A DNA stretch of 64,000 nucleotides from NCBI GenBank assembly GCA_003117195.1, contig BDSI01000064.1:496001-560000 (forward strand). Reading direction: 5' to 3'. This DNA comes from Eudorina sp. 2006-703-Eu-15. Lineage: Eukaryota > Chlorophyta > Chlorophyceae > Chlamydomonadales > Volvocaceae. Below the pieces are notes generated by a model that was not told the origin of the DNA, did no database searches, and saw only the letters and a program-made list of their open reading frames with translations. This document shows positions 1-14,400 of this stretch, piece by piece. The translations under genes were made by a program, and so were the position numbers. The first letter of the stretch is position 1. Each line of letters begins with the position of its first letter.

Positions 1-118
1 GAGAGGGGGAGGGAGAGAGAGGGGGGGCAGAAGAAGGGCCATACACCGCTGCGTGTCAATTTCAACCGGGGCCGCAAGCGGCGCAGGTTTGGTGCACCCG
101 GTGTGATGCGGAGCGCAC

Positions 119-1794
<1,676 letters not shown>

Positions 1795-2800
1795 CTACCA
1801 GAAATACCGTGCGGTCGCACGTGGCGCCATCATGTTGCTGTTCTCTTGCGTTTCCGTGAAGTATCGGACGTCGCGGTTCAGTTTATCATCGAAGATCAAT
1901 ATGGATGCCACGTTTCCGCACCGGTAGCAGTAGTTGGGTGCTGACCAGACGGTCACGAGCGACCGGTCGGGGAACATGTACTTCAACCCCTCCTGCACGA
2001 GCTGATGCGCACGGCAAATCAGCTCCAACCCATTGATCTGGTTGAATTCTGCTGTCACCTTGCTGCCGAAAAGCCACCCAGCGCCGCGTGGGCTGATGGC
2101 CCAGGTTTCGATGTCCTCCGGGTCCGACCACATCAGGTCGCAGAAAGGGCCCTCATGCGGGATCTCGCAAACCCTGTCGATCGTGCGGATTTGGTCCAGG
2201 GTCCGGATGTCCGGTGACAGGCCGCCGTGAACGCAAAGCACCTTGCTGTCGATAAGCGCCGAAAGCGTCAAGAAGTCAAAAACTTCTGTGCAGTATCGCC
2301 ACGCGTTCGCGTTGCCATACTTGCGCTGACACTCGTCATAAAACCCATACACCTGGGTGATTTGCCGGCTCTCGTGGTTGCCTCTGAGCAGCGTAATGTT
2401 GGCGGGATAACGGGCCTGCGCCACGACGCCGCCGTCAGGTGTCCTAGTGTAGTGGTATAAAGCCTTCGCTGTGGGATAAAGCATGGTACCCTACCTTTAA
2501 CAGCATAAGCATGGTGAAGACCTCAAGGCTGTTGTATCCCCGGTCGACAAAGTCGCCCATGAAAATGTAGTTGGTGCTCGGCACCTCGCCCCCCGTCTCA
2601 AATAATCGAAGCAAATCGTGAAACTGGCCGTGAATGTCACCACAGACAGTGACTGGCGCGTTCACTGGCTGCACGTTCGACTCCTCCACCAGGATCTCCT
2701 TCACGTAGTCGCACAACGTTTTGAGCTCCTCCTCAGCCAAGTGCTCACATTTCCTCACTTTCTCTATCCACCGGTCCAGGTCATTGTTCATGGCAGCCAT
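1795..2800 (-). CDS. PPP6C: PP6-type Ser/Thr protein phosphatase catalytic subunit
   Basis: Two exons (2495-2800 and 1795-2415) give 308 aa, close to the usual 303-305 aa. The intron has an AAG|GTAGGG donor and a GCGCAG acceptor. The metallophosphatase motifs are all present: GDIHG at residues 54-58, GDFVDRG at 82-88, GNHE at 114-117, then RGAGWLFG and [11 protein letters not shown]. The sequence [16 protein letters not shown] and the AWRYC segment match PP6 (plant FyPP) rather than PP2A or PP4. PP6 dephosphorylates Ser/Thr in complexes with SAPS-type subunits; in plants it acts on PIN auxin carriers. Two in-frame ATGs (codons 1 and 4) are both possible; plant homologues begin nearer the second. 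The C terminus reads ARYFW, lacking the terminal Leu that is normally carboxymethylated in PP2A-family enzymes. Confidence 0.97.
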
Positions 2801-5008
2801 GATGTTGGTGCTCCACTGAGCTTAGGACGTGTCAGCCGAACACGACGCCACACAATGAAAGTCCTAATACGGTATTGCTTTCGCCTAAATATGTACTGTG
2901 ACTGATGCCCTATCCTTCACAAACGAACTCGCTAATACGTTAACTGCACGATTATTGCTGCGAAGCGACAAGAGAAAGACGTGCTGCATGCAATGTGCAT
3001 CTCTGATAATGATAACATATATTGAGAGCTAATATGATACAGAATCGTCGACGACCTTGTTCGTGGACGACATGTCGTACCTTTCTCCTGGGGTACAGAA
3101 CTGGGGTATCGCTGCCGCAGGGTTCGTGGAACCTTGTGATATCACGTCAGCTGAATGTGCGCGTCTCCGTGTCGTCCCCTGGATAGGACAGATTACCGGT
3201 GATGCGCTACACCCTCAACACCGTACACTGTTTATGGCGCAGCAATCAATCCCATTTTCCTGAATTCTGTCCCTAAGGGCGCCTACGCTTCCGTGATTAA
3301 TGATCTTTGGTACCTCAGAACACTCTGGTCGATTTCATCTCTCAGCTCGCCGCTGGATTGACCAAAACCCTCCCCCTGATTACGCAATCCAGCTTTGCCC
3401 ACACCTTAGGTCAAACAGAAAGACGCCGGCCGTAGAAGCTCGGCCGGAAACGATGTTTGCATCGAGGGACACCGATTCCCTCTCGTCATAACACAAAGTT
3501 TAGCAACGACAAAACACGCATAGCCCGCCACCCGCTTGCCGGCGACCTATGCTGGCCACGCGACCGCAGCAGGAGGCGCTCCGTCTCCTATGGGCCGTCA
3601 GGCGCTCGCACCGGGTTGTTAACGAACCACGGCATCCGTATTCCATATCACATCAAAGCCGGAGATGCATGCGACACTCCTCACGCACAGTATGTATTCG
3701 GTATGGCGTCAGCACGCCCCGCACATCGCGAACTGCGCCACGCTGCATCACGCGTGCCGCATTTCCCCCCGTCAGTAAACTCGACGTCACGGGTCAGGAG
3801 TCGAACACACCAACAGAAGATACCGCACACACCAACAGGCGGCAAGAGCAGGCTCAGAACACCAAGGCAGGTGCAGTGCACTGCCGGAGCACCCGTGCCG
3901 AGTAATATCCCTCGTGACCCCTCCCTTTATAGACACGTGCAACGCACTGGCGAGCACCCCCGCAATACCACGCGCCGGGCGTGTAGGTCTGGCGTCGAAG
4001 TTGGTTGACAGTCTTAACCACATCGTTGCATTGCCGGACTTGACCCAAGCCTCCTGAGCGCGTGATGACTTGCCCCCTAGGAGCATCAACTTGCGACCTG
4101 TCAACTCGGCATGACTCCGGCGGCCTCAGCCCTGGCCTTCTAGCTACCGCACCAGTCAGTCTGAACAACATTGAATTTCCGCACCACGCGCTCAATACAG
4201 CAACCCGCTACGACTTCAGAGGCGAAGCAGCTCGCCAATTAGGGCTGGCAGACACCTTCCCAAGCCTGACACACGGGTTATGAGCAGGCAGCTGTCAAAA
4301 TGCGCGCCTGCTCCGCGGCGCCGATTCACACAACATCACGAGAATGTTATGGGCACAGACGCCAGGATCGAGTCTCCGCACGCCACCACACCTGATCCCC
4401 ACGCCTCGCCGCGTGACACGGTCCCAACAGGTAAGAATTCCATAAAACTGTATGGGCACTGAAAACACACTGTAATGGATGATGCGCCATCAGAAATGCA
4501 GGACCGCCACCACGCCCACGCTGGGTTACATGCGGATCCCGAAGTTCTGCACCACAGCGCTTGAACACATCAGCGTACCAGAAAGATATCCCAATTCCTA
4601 GGTGCAGCTACACGTAACGTTCTCAACCCCTGCAGGGCGAGAATCTTAAGCTCCGGCTCTGCACCCTCATCGCCCTCATCAGTATCGCCAACCGCCATTC
4701 AGAGCGGCCCGCAGACAGACATACCTCCGTCGACATCGCCACGGAAGGCTTGTTTGCCGTCCAGCACTGCAACCGCGCCACATGCTCGCCCGCAACCCCG
4801 GCTCCCACAAACACCACGCCGGCTGCTGCGCCTGAAGGGACCAGGTACCTTTGTGCAACGGCCGTACCTAATCGCCTGCTCCATTCGCCACATTGCAGCA
4901 TGTTCATCACTATCCAAACGGCTTAGTGCCGTGCGCACCGCCCCGCGCAGAGAGCAGGTTAGCAACCGGACGCGCGGGTATGCCGGCATGCCAATCCCGC
5001 TTGGGCAA
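2801..5008. other. Intergenic region between the PP6 and PKG genes
   Basis: About 2.2 kb with no recognised exon. Bases 2850-3050 are AT-rich and lie upstream of the PP6 start, so they probably hold its promoter. Open frames around 3457-4300 have no splice structure or recognisable family and look like chance. Confidence 0.5.
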
Positions 5009-8000
5009 CTACCTCGAGTCCTCGATCCAATCCCACAGTTCCCACTGCGAGCTGTGCCTTTCGGCGCGGTCTGCCGGCACGGGTGGCGGCTCCAGATCCA
5101 CGTTGTCGAAGTTGTCGAAGTTGGAAGTGTCCAACGGGTTACGCACGCGCGGCCGGAAAGGCGCCGGCAACCGCTTTTGCTCAAGCGCCTTCCAGTCTAT
5201 CCGGCTGAACCAGCGGTGCCGCTTGATTTCGTCCGCGCCAAGGCGGCGGTCACTGCCCAACCGTTTGTCCGGGTTGACCTGGTGTTCATCACAGGGTAAA
5301 CAGTGATAAAGCATACATGCGGCCTTAGCGCAAAGAATCAGGTATCAGTGCTACCCCAACGGCTTGCAGGTACGGGATGAACGCTAGCTGCATAGGGTGA
5401 TTAGGATTACAGGCATGAAGGTTTCACAAACCAGCAAGTGCTTTGCGGCGCACCTGCAGCAGCTTGAAGATGAGGTCAGCCGCTTGGTCCGAGATGAAGT
5501 TGGGTACGTAGAAGCGGCCGGACAGGGTCCTTCTGAAGGTGTCCCATGGGTCGCCGGTGAGCGACTTGAACGGGGGATCGCCTACCAGCATTTCGAAAAT
5601 GAGGACCCCAAGAGCCCAGTAGTCGGCCGCCTTTGTTGTGCCGCGCCGCATGATGACCTGACGGATCGTCCAACAACAAGCATGTACATGAACGGAAGAA
5701 GACACAGGACTTGCGTTCCCAAGGCAGCTGCGCCCTGCGCTTGCCAGATGGTCGCAGTCAGGAGTCATGATACACCGGCATGACTGGCTGATGGCCACGC
5801 CAACACGCCACCCGGGAACGTGGCCTCTCGATATCCCATAAGCTGCAGCGATGCATCCTGCTACCCACCTCAGGTGCCTGGTAGTCGGGCGTGCCGCAGA
5901 TGGTGAACGTCTTCTCGCTGCCGATATACTTTGCAAAGCCGAAGTCCGCCATCTTGATGTAGCCCTGTGGGGTTATCAATCATTTTGTTGCACACGAACG
6001 TGGACAGGACGTCACGAGCACTCAAGTAGCTGCCTTGCCTTAGCAACCAACAGCTGCGCCCTTCCTGGTCGTGGCGGGCCATTGCAGGCACCACCCGGGT
6101 GCGCCCCACACAACGCGCTAGGCCACCCATCCTGCGAGCACGGTGCAAACTCGCATCCGCACCTGCGTGTCCAGCAGCAGGTTCTCCGGTTTCAGGTCGC
6201 GGTACACGATGCCCTTGTTGTGGAGGAATTCCAGCGCGAGGAGCACGTTGGCCGCGTAGAACATCGCCGTTGGCTCATCGAACGCGCCCTCCACATCCAG
6301 ATGGTGAAAGAGCTCGCCGCCCGGCACCCATTCCTGACACACCGATAGCAACGGAGACTTGATCCTTCAGGTACAACCATTTACGTGAAGAGACCTCGAA
6401 TCGAGCTGACTCCCTATTCGGAGTCAGTCACATGGTCAATGCTTCGGCACTCTGATACGCAACAACGATTCCACTGTGCGAATAAATTTGGGCGGATCTC
6501 GCCAATGCTCGATGTCACGTGCCCTTGCTGACTAGCACTGACCCTGTCCGCCCGCTGCACCTGCCTGGAGGAGGTAGAGTGAGGACTTGTCCTGGTACGC
6601 TCCGCAAATGCGCACGCAGAACGGGTGCGCGCACGCCTCCTCCAGGATCTTGCGCTCATTGATCACGTGCTCGATCTGCTTAGACTCCACGATGGGCGCC
6701 TTGTGCATCACCTGCGCACAACCGGGTCGACTGATGCGTCAAAGGAGCAGCCTTGCTGATCACCTCGCCCCGTACACATCAAAGCGGCGCACCTCACGGG
6801 CGCCCGCACACCTATGGGACGCAGTCGCAACCCAATCCTACCTTGAGCGCGTAAACCTCGTTCGTCTTGATGTTCCGCACCACGCGAACCAGGCCGAATT
6901 GACCCGTGCCGATGATTCGGTGGAACTCCAGCTCCGTGAACTTCACCTTGGGGAACCTCGGCTGCTCAGCACCCGCGCCCGGCATCGTGTTCCGACTGCG
7001 GCTCAGCGCGCGTCCGCCCATCACCTGGCCACGCCGGGAAAAAAGGAGCAACATAAAATCACTCGTAAACCAGCGCACTTGAGGTACAGTGGCTGCTCTC
7101 GCGCTGATTCCGCAGGCGCAGGAAGGAGTTCATTAGAGCGACATATCTCAGGACGCACTTATTTCTTTCGCAGTCTTCCTTTCGGCATGAGGGAGGCATC
7201 AGCTACCTAAAATGGCAGCCAGCCTACATTTGATTGTGCGTAAAACCCTGGGGCATCCCCCCTTGCCTGTTTGCCAGGTGCCACCTACCCGCTCGACATC
7301 CGATGTCGTGAAGGTGATTACACTGCAAGGTGTACCCGCCACGAGCGAGGCCTCAAGAGACGCAGTCTCCGGACTGTTCAGCGCTTTATCGTTGAACACG
7401 CTGCCAGGCAGCAGCCGCTGCCGCTCGCTTCCCGCCAGCTTGCGCACGTCCACCTCCCCCGTGTCCGGCAGCGCAAGGTCCGCGGCAACCACCATCACCT
7501 CGCCGGACTTGACGAGGAAGATTTTGTTGGTCACGGAACTGTTTGCCACGGCAATGACTTCGCCGGGGCTGTACGACGTCAGCTCGCACATTTTCAGCAG
7601 CTCCTTGAACTCCGGTTCCGTCATGGACGCCAGGAAGCGCGATTTCTTCAGGGCAGCCACAACCGCCTCGTCAGACTTGAGCCCCGTGTCACGCCCCATG
7701 AACGAGTCCACTTGCCTGTCAATTACGGGGAGGAGTGCATGGATACAGGATGTCCCTTAGCAACAAAGTTGCAGAAACTTCCGCCAACATCGGGCGCATT
7801 TCTCTGTGGTGGGGTATCATGACCTCTAGTGGGCTGAGCGTTGACAGTAAAAGACTGCCGCCCGCTATACGGGAGGGACGTGAGACCCAAGTTCAACAGC
7901 GCGTTGCACCCTGGAACTTCATCATACACGACGGGGACGCAGGGACTACTTACCGCTTCGGCAGTGTGAGCATATGGAGCACCTCCGACGCCACTTTCAC

Positions 8001-10922
8001 GGTGTACGGGCACTTCACAATCTGCGTCAGAGAGCTTTCGCCGAAATAGCTGAAGCCCGCAATCTCGTGAACGAAGGCGGGGTCCTCAACCTTCTCCTCG
8101 CCGCGATAGAGAGCAATCTCGCCGATCTTGACAACATAGAGCTTCTCCAACTGAAAGCGGCAGATTGACACAGCGCGCGCTCCTTCTATAGACCTCGAAC
8201 GGCATAAGACTTCGCTCATCCCTGCCGCTCGATCGGAACCCAGTTGGTCAAAAGTCGCAAGAATGCATGTAACATACGAATTCGTCGATTTTGGGCATAC
8301 GCAACACCAGTTGGCTGACAGCAGCACGGTGGCTCCGCCGCCCAAGTTCAGCCCCAGGGTTTGGCGTGTACGGTGGAACGCCCCTTTAGGATAATCACAT
8401 CTTTCGCAACTGCCCTCTGTTCGGACATAGACATTCAACACGACCTGCACACTTATCCTATCAAGGTGGACACCACACACGCCCACTCACCAGGTCGCCC
8501 TGATGCAAGAGCGTGTCGCCTTGGGCCAACTCCTCGCGGGCATCAAACCGATCCAGGATATTCTCCATTTGCTCCTGCTTTAACCCTTTGAAGTGCGGTA
8601 AAGACTGCGGAGAGGAGTGCGACAAGGCGCGTTTTGCCGCGCAAGTATCGGTTGGCCGTCAGCTCCACGTTACTCACGCCTGAAACGAGTACCCACGGAT
8701 GTGTCTCCTGAGGTGTAGTATGCGCGCCGCTGGGACAGATTTGCATCCCCATTTCGCCCTCTTATCGTACACAGTCCCATGGCCAGTGTATCCCCCATCT
8801 TATTGCCTCTCGGGAAGGACGGCCTCAGACCTACCTCCCGGGTTACCCTGTCATTTTCATCGTTACCCATGGTGTACTTCCATGACTATGCAGCGTGCTT
8901 CGCGTCTGGATGCCCGAGCGAAGGGGTCGCTTTGTAAGAAGCTACGGGACGTCCAGGAAAGGAGGATGCTCTATCCCGTTACTCCCGTTACTTGCCCTGA
9001 TGACTGCTGCAACGGCGTCGTAGTCAAGCATCCACGCCAGCAGCGGATTGTCCAGATCCATGAACTCGCGCTTCTTCAGCACGACCACCTGCACCTGCCC
9101 CTGCGCCACGCAGTCTGCGCTGCGCAACTTGTCGTTGATGACGGCACGCTCGCCCACGAACTGGCCACGGCCCAGCACGGCGACCTCCACGTGACCTCCA
9201 TTGCCGTCCGGCCGGAACACGCGCACCTGGGGTTCAGGTTTGGTGTGTTATCGCTGGCAATAGTTGCAGCGATTGACATGCTAGAACTCCTGACTTGTCA
9301 TTAGATGCCGCGGCTGGTGGCCTCCGGCGCTGAGTAATGGGCGCTGATGTATTGATTTCCTTCCAACATTTCCAACGCGCCATACACGTAACTCAGCAGG
9401 CCGGACTCAGGCCCGAATACGCGTTTTTGATGGAGACCCGCTCACCTTGCCGTAGCGGATGAGGAACAGCTCATCGCCACGCTCACCAATGCGGATGAGG
9501 GGTTGTCCGTCTTCGTACATGCGCTGCGGCATGCGCGAGGCTGCGCGGATCAGGTCATTGTCTGACAGACCCTTCAACAGCGGCAGCTTTCGCAGAAAGC
9601 GGAGGGCTCGCGCGCCCTGCGCGTGCTTCATCACGAATCGCAGGAACGTCCGCCGGTCCATGGCCCACACGGTGATATTGGTCTTTGCCATGACTGAGGC
9701 GGTACGCGGCGAGTGGAAAAGTAGCGCCACGTCCCCGAAAAGCCACCCCGGCTTCTGAAGAATGCGGACCGTGTGCCCCTCCACAGTGCGCTCCTCGCCG
9801 TGGTTCTTAGAGGTGGCGTCCGCGCCACCGCTGATAACGACCTCCGCCTCTCCCGACTGCAGGTAATACATGCAGTCATCCTGCTTGGGCAGCGCACCCT
9901 GCTGCAGAACCACTGCGCCGGCCCGGAAGCTGATGCCGTACATCCGGCCGACGACCTGCACGCACGACCGATTGAATGAATTCCGCACGTCCCCCAGGCG
10001 TCCCCCCCTTGGCACAAACGACACAGGCACACTGACCTCAACCAGATGGCTTTGTGGAATGCCTTTAAAGACAAAGTTGCGCTTGAGCGCTTCCAAAATG
10101 GCATCTGTGACCTCCTGCGGCTTGTACCAGTCACCCGACAGCGTGGTCCTGCGGTGTTAAGACGCAGATGGCTGGTTTCGACACCACAAGCTACCATTCA
10201 ATACACTGCTCAAGTTGAGATTGACATGTTCGTCCATACCTGTCCAGAGGGTCGTCATCGAATTCCTCATCTTCAGAGTCGCTGACTTCATAAATTTTCT
10301 CTTTCTCTTCTTTCGCTTGCGGCCCACCAACAGCAAGCTTTCTAATCTGGTCTCTTACTGCCTGCAATTCGTGAATCATGCGGACTCCCTCGTGACGCTG
10401 TTCACGACACTTTGCGCAATGGCGCACACAAGCACGCACCTCGCCACCGGCAGCTGCACGGCGTATTTTTGTTCCCTGCTGTCCAGCAGATACGGTGTTC
10501 TGCTGCTGTAAAGGTCCTGACTCAGGGTGTCCGCGATTCACACTCTAGAAGGGGGAGAAGCAAATAAGTTGGGGCGTGAGCAAGTCCGTTGCTTATCATT
10601 TGGACATCCTCCACGCGGACTTGCAAGCCTGACCTGAGTTTTTTCCACGACGACGTCCGAGGGCTTGGTGCTGGGCAGCTCGGCCTTGGTCTCAATCCTG
10701 CAAATGCCCCATGCGCCCAGTCATGGCAAGTGAGTAAAGCATGCAAGATCTTAAGCAGTCGTCTAACGGGCCGCGGGTGCCAAAAACGCAACCAACATGT
10801 CCGCACACGCCAGCCCACCTAGCCGGTTCCACCGCCTTTGGCGCCGGAGCTGGCTTGGGCTGGACCGGGTTGGACTGCGGTCGGACATCGTCTGCGTTAG
10901 GCGTACTGCTGGCACAGCCCAT
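5009..10922 (-). CDS. PKG: cGMP-dependent protein kinase with four cyclic-nucleotide-binding domains
   Basis: Fifteen exons: 10819-10922, 10634-10697, 10240-10505, 10037-10148, 9446-9955, 8996-9226, 8491-8604, 7954-8150, 7289-7715, 6842-7024, 6565-6711, 6163-6333, 5869-5964, 5454-5657, 5009-5278; 1031 aa. The N terminus MGCASS fits N-myristoylation (Gly2) with palmitoylation (Cys3). An acidic linker ([10 protein letters not shown]) precedes four cNMP-binding domains at about 165-285, 300-420, 432-530 and 548-675. Phosphate-binding cassettes 1 (FGDVALL..PRTAS) and 2 (VGERA..LRSAD) keep the key Arg; 3 and 4 have lost it. The AGC kinase spans about 705-960: GTGQFG loop, Lys736, YRDLKPEN (Asp831), DFG (Asp849), APE (872-874). 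A C-terminal extension follows. Binding of cyclic nucleotide should release the kinase domain. Two introns are GC-AG. The substrates are unknown; membrane attachment is inferred from the N terminus. Confidence 0.95.
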
Positions 10923-11453
10923 AGTCCAGAGCGCTGGCCTTCACCAGCCCCTGATTAGAGCAGAGGGACTGCCGCTCGCCACCCGCCCAGTCGTTGGGTG
11001 GGGGCGTCAAAGGTCTAACTCTAGCTTATGTCTGGTAAGATTACATGCGGTAACAGGCACGCGCATCGAAAGCTAGGCTTAATTCATAGAAGAAACTGTT
11101 AGGTTAGGGGCCAATTGGTCAATACGTTTTGTTGCACACGTGAAGCGGCACAGGATCCTTTCAGCGAAAACTTTGCAACCATATGTTCCAGTCGAAGGAA
11201 GAAAAAACTAGCAAGCAGTTGTCCGGTCGTACGGCCTCTTCGGCAACTTTGACAACTGTCTACAAGTCAATCTGTAATTTACCTTGACTTGCTTGCAGAT
11301 GTCATCAAACTCGCAAACCGTATAATCCGACGCCGGTCAACGTCCTTACAGATTTCTGTGCCCTTTTTTGTTTGGGGGAAAACGTGATATACACCAGCCG
11401 ACAGCAGGATGCATATGTCGTGTTGATGCTTATGTGATTCTGTTCTACGAACA
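10923..11453. other. Divergent intergenic region, PKG and WD40 genes
   Basis: A 531-bp spacer between two genes transcribed away from each other, so it should hold both promoters. It is AT-rich at 11080-11290. No TATA box or other element could be assigned. Confidence 0.5.
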
Positions 11454-14400
11454 ATGGCAAGCTTGGACCCCGCGCACGTTTTGCGCGGCCACAGGAGCAA
11501 TGTCCAGAGCCTCGCGTTCCAGTCTGAGGGGAAACTGTACGCCGGGTAAGATAAATCAGAATCCGACAGCACGCTGCCCACTTTTCTCGGACAGAACTGG
11601 TACTTCCGTTACCATAAGCCCTTTCAAGGTGCCGGCATTAAACGCACGTGCAGGGACAGCAATGGTGAGCTGAGAATTTGGGACCTTGAGTCATGCAGGA
11701 CAGAGTACACGGCAAGGTGCGCGGCGGATGCATACGGCCCTGTCCCACGCAGCCGCTTCGGCCTTGGGTTAGGTCGCTGTTAGACCTCGCGACTGTTGCT
11801 GGGTCCCCTCATCGCAGGCTGCATGACGCAAACGCCGGCATCATGCACATCGCCTACCTGCCCGGTTCTGGCGTGCTGGCGAGGTAAACGACCTTGTCCA
11901 GTCGCTTGCTGGAGCCGTCGCGCATGCCTGCCGTCCTCCCACGCAACAGCGGCTCGAAACCGCATGCAAGCGCCTTCGCACGCGGTGCACAGTATTGTTT
12001 CTTGCTACACAAGGCACACTCTGCGACGGATCCGGTCCGGAATACCATCCCTGGGCTGCGACCAGTCATACGCGCCTTAGCCGCGCTGTCGAACGAAAGC
12101 GAAGCCACTAGCAAGCCAAGCCGAGGGTCTGGGGCCGCTTCATAGCGCCGCTGGTAGCCACTTGCGTCTTGCGGACGTGGTTGGCCCGCTTCCCTGTTCC
12201 CGTCGCGTCTCTGCCTGACAGGTAGGAGTTGTAACCCATCTGGCCCTTTTGCCGACCTGCCAGCCAGGGACGAGACGGCTGCGTGAAGCTCTGGGCTGCG
12301 GGCCTCACAGGCGCGCTGGACAGGTAGGGTAGCTGAGTCGCGGACGAGCTGGGCTGCGACTGTTGCGGTGGTGCGGTGACCCGGATGGGCCCGTGCACGC
12401 GCACTGGCTGGCTGGTTGAAACGATCCCTCGCATCATGAGTGATCTATCCGATAAGCCGCACAGCCATCGAGGGTCGACATGCCCCTAGACACGCCGGCC
12501 GGGACTCCCTTTTATTGCAGTCGGCATGCAAGCCCAGCGGGAACACCGCGGCTGGGCCGCCCGCGCCTGGGTGCGACACGTAGCCACCACGGCGCCACCA
12601 CGGCGACTACAGGGTTCCTCCATCTGTTGTGCCGTCCCGCCGCCTGCTCCGCAGAGCACAACCCCTATGCGAGATCCGCACCGAGTCCTTCAACTTCTGC
12701 CGCTGCGCTGTCTGGGCGCCCGGTGGCTATGAGGCAGCCGGCGCAGCGACGCAATGGCCGGCAGGACAGCAGCCAGAACCGGGGCCCAGCAGCGGACTGC
12801 GCGTAAGGAAGGGGGCTGGAGCCGGGGGGCTGTTCGCACGTCCGGTGACGTCGTGGGATGAAAAGCCAGAGCCCCTGAGCAATGCGGCGTCGACTATGTA
12901 AACGGGTTCAGGTCACGAATGCTCGCGTTTGGACGTGCGGCGCGGGTAGTGCGCGTGAAGTCGGCTGACCGCGCGCTTTTTACGGTGGCGACAGCCTTGC
13001 ATGCAAAGTCACTGTGCTGCTCTTGTTGCCTTACAGGGCGTACATGTGGCGTGCGCCGCTCATGACCCGGCAGATGTGGGCATCTGGGTTCCAAAGGTAG
13101 GTCCATGATGCACGGTGTGACGGTGAACCCGGGGCGGCTGTCCGCGCAGCAGCCCACACTCGGGCCAGCGACCCGCGGGGCATACACGGGCATGGCGCGG
13201 GCATTATGTATTGTTGGTGTGGAGGATACGGGTGCTTGCCCATGTGGACTGTGAACGGGACAGGAGGTTCTAGGTGGACGACGCGCCGCACCTATCGCAC
13301 CGATCTCACGTGTGATAGCCTTACCACGATGCGTATCCTCCCGCTGCTCCCACGACCGGGCTTCGCAGGAGGCGCCCGCGGCTGCGGTGACTCTGCGGCA
13401 AGGCAACGGCTCCGAGCCGAAACACGGAATGTGCATGGCCCTGGCTTTCCTGCCGGGCCCTGGGTCGGCGGCGCCATCGGAGGCGGCATCGGGAACCCTC
13501 TCGGCAGATGCCCCAGATCCCACGGCCCCCGGCGCGGACAGCTGTCGCGGTGACGGCAGCGGTGACGCAGGGCCGTCGCCGGGTCGGCGGTCCAGCACGT
13601 CCGGGCTGTCGGGGCTCAGCAGCGCCGGTAGTGCAGCTGCGGCGGACCCACGACACATCCTCGCCGGGTATGAGGACGGCACGGTGGCGCTGTGGGACCT
13701 CCGAATGCCAGCGGCGCCGCTGGGGTCGGTGCGGGTGCATGGCGAGCCCGTGATGTGTTTGGACGCGAGGCCGGGGGCGACGGTCCGGGCCCGCCGGACG
13801 GCCGCGCGGCGCGACACCCAAGCGCCGGCCGCGGGCGAGGCAGCGCATGACGCGGACGGCAGCAGCGCGGAATGCGGTCGCGGCGGTAAGTGGGCGCCGT
13901 CGTAGCAGCGCGTCGTGCCATCCAGCCAGCCAATGCTGCATTGCGCAGCTGCGCAAACGCTGCGAACAAACCAAAGAACGCACGCTAGAGACATCCGTCA
14001 GGAGCCACCCGCCGCGGGTACCACGTCTCCTGTTCACCAGGGATGCAGCTTGCCGTTTCGGACGGATGGATGGTCAAGAATCCTGATGCCTGGCTGCCGA
14101 CGCGATGTGGCTGGCCATGGCCTTCGGGCAGCACCGTTGAAATTTGTGGTGCCGATCGATCCGGGCACCGCGACTCACCGAGCCTGGCAATCCCGGATCC
14201 GGTAGCGGCTCCGTGCTGTTGTGACCGTCGGGCTTCTGAACGTCCTGCAGGCAATACGACAGTGTCGTACGACCTAGTGTCTGGGTCCGCGGACGACAAG
14301 GTCTCCTGCTGCGTGGTGCGGCCAGGGGATGCCCGGCCGGTGGCGGTCGCGCATCAGCTGCGGCTGCGGGAGCCGGGTACCGCAGACGTGCGCATCCGCG

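Noticed and set aside
3457..4008. Open frame of 183 codons on the plus strand between PP6 and PKG.
   Set aside because: The composition is Arg/His/Ser-rich without motifs or splice context; similar frames occur on the other strand.
9956..10036. Treating the 27 codons as a real insertion in PKG cNBD1.
   Set aside because: Consensus splice sites flank it, and removal restores the family alignment; retention is listed only as a possible isoform.
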